Origin: Methanotrichaceae archaeon
GTDB taxonomy: Archaea; Halobacteriota; Methanosarcinia; Methanotrichales; Methanotrichaceae
DNA: 6,821 nt
Assembly: GCA_013329455.1 (NCBI GenBank)
Contig: DUKF01000237.1
Coordinates: forward strand, 1-6,821
Direction of reading: 5' to 3'
In this document: positions 6,641 to 6,821 of the stretch, piece after piece
Layout of the letters: each line of letters begins with the position of its first letter
Numbering within the stretch: the stretch's first letter is position 1
Made by a program: the position numbers and the translations under genes
Notes under the pieces: model-generated
The model's input: the letters and a program-made list of their open reading frames with translations, nothing else
Databases searched by the model: none
What the model was told of the DNA's origin: nothing

Positions 6641-6646
6641 TTAAAA
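6641..6646 (-). promoter_or_regulatory. Candidate TATA box of the antiporter gene, leaderless spacing
   Basis: TTTTAA on the minus strand, in CATCTTTTAATCCC, is centred about 24-25 nt upstream of the GTG at 6619. This predicts a leaderless mRNA and a promoter separate from the one at 6801-6807. The match to consensus is moderate. Confidence 0.45.
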
Positions 6647-6659
6647 GATGATAGAAATC

Positions 6660-6680
6660 AAAAAAGGAAACGGAGAAGAG
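6660..6680 (-). terminator. Pyrimidine-rich T6 terminator after the candidate small RNA
   Basis: The minus strand is all C and T from 6680 to 6660 except one G at 6671, ending in six T (6665-6660). It starts 7 nt after the closing helix of the candidate RNA. This fits an archaeal terminator, either for a stand-alone RNA or as an attenuator before the antiporter gene. Confidence 0.5.
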
Positions 6681-6778
6681 TTATGTGAGGCGCAAGCCAC
6701 AAATCGCCGGTCTTTTATCCGACGCCCCTTTTACGGGGACTGCCGACCTTCATGGTTAGGGTCTTCTGCTCGCGCCCC
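6681..6778 (-). ncRNA. Candidate structured small RNA, family unknown
   Basis: Read on the minus strand, GGGGCGCGAGC (6778-6768) pairs over 11 bp with GCTTGCGCCTC (6697-6687), with two G-U pairs and no mismatch. Inside are three possible hairpins: GACC/GGTC (6763-6760 with 6748-6745), CCCC/GGGG with loop GTAAAA (6738-6735 with 6728-6725), and GTCGG/CCGGC with loop ATAAAAGA (6723-6719 with 6710-6706). The first is weak, since its GGTC could also pair with a second GACC at 6712-6709. A TATA box at 6801-6807 puts transcription start at about 6777-6780, the first base of the helix. ACA follows the helix directly (6686-6684), as in H/ACA guide RNAs, but the interior looks too large and branched for a simple one. 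It could also be a cis-acting leader of the antiporter gene 159 nt downstream. It has no good C/D boxes, tRNA fold or fluoride-riboswitch pattern. The 3' end is approximate. Confidence 0.55.
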
Positions 6779-6793
6779 AACTACTATTGTCAT

Positions 6794-6808
6794 CTTAAAC
6801 TATTTAAG
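6794..6808. repeat. Inverted repeat covering the promoter core
   Basis: CTTAAA (6794-6799) and TTTAAG (6803-6808) are perfect reverse complements around a 3-nt centre. The right arm contains the minus-strand TATA element. The symmetry could let TBP load in both directions, or could be a regulator site, or may be chance in AT-rich promoter DNA. Confidence 0.5.
6801..6807 (-). promoter_or_regulatory. Strong TATA box for the candidate small RNA
   Basis: TTAAATA on the minus strand, preceded by the purine/A-rich BRE-like GGAAAAC (6814-6808), is the best archaeal promoter match in the window. Its centre at 6804 predicts transcription start at about 6777-6780, where the closing helix of the candidate RNA begins. 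Confidence 0.7.
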
Positions 6809-6821
6809 TTTTCCGCCAGAC

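Noticed and set aside
6660..6821. Fluoride riboswitch, tRNA or C/D-box RNA at the right end
   Set aside because: I looked for the conserved fluoride-riboswitch core, a cloverleaf with a T-loop, and paired C and D boxes on both strands and saw none.
1..6821. CRISPR array, insertion sequence, prophage or defence system
   Set aside because: There are no spaced repeats, terminal inverted repeats, transposase or nuclease genes. The content is housekeeping-type archaeal genes with uniform composition.

Overview
The window looks like chromosomal DNA from a GC-rich methanogenic euryarchaeon, most plausibly of the Methanothrix (Methanosaeta) type. This rests on gene content and signals, not on a database match. 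It carries an FmdE-family protein, an archaeal Trm-G10-type tRNA methyltransferase, and a short archaeal-type S-adenosylhomocysteinase without the bacterial/eukaryotic C-terminal tail. Promoters are TATA-like (for example ATATAAG and TTAAATA), ribosome binding sites read GAGGTGA or GGTGAT, and terminators are bare oligo-T tracts. The genus is an inference.

Layout, left to right. At 1-288 (+) is the 3' end of an unrecognised protein gene cut by the window edge. It converges, with an 11-nt gap, on a tight three-gene minus-strand operon that reads from 3667 down to 300: ahcY-like S-adenosyl/S-inosyl-homocysteine hydrolase, then an APH-fold phosphotransferase of unknown substrate, then a THUMP/Rossmann tRNA guanine-N2 methyltransferase. 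Gaps are 13 nt and 1 nt, and the ahcY stop codon lies inside the ribosome binding site of the kinase. The operon pairs a SAM-using enzyme with the enzyme that clears its by-product. The kinase is the unexplained member.

A 259-nt divergent intergenic region (3668-3926) holds the operon promoter and, facing the other way, a TATA-like element and a doubtful small ORF with a 15-nt tandem repeat. The small ORF overlaps by ATGA a metallo-beta-lactamase-fold RNase Z-like hydrolase gene (3927-4676, +). That gene converges on an FmdE-family gene (4707-5315, -) across a 30-nt spacer that holds two oligo-T tracts for the minus strand. Upstream of it lies a CPA2-type cation/proton antiporter (5420-6619, -). 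Both of these minus-strand genes have a TATA-like box about 24-25 nt before the start codon, which predicts leaderless mRNAs.

The most interesting stretch is the right end (6620-6821), which has no protein gene. On the minus strand it shows a strong TATA box, a predicted transcription start that falls on the first base of an 11-bp helix closing a branched structure of about 90 nt, an ACA immediately after the helix, and a pyrimidine-rich T6 tract. This looks like a free-standing structured small RNA, or a structured leader of the antiporter gene. I could not match it to a known RNA family.
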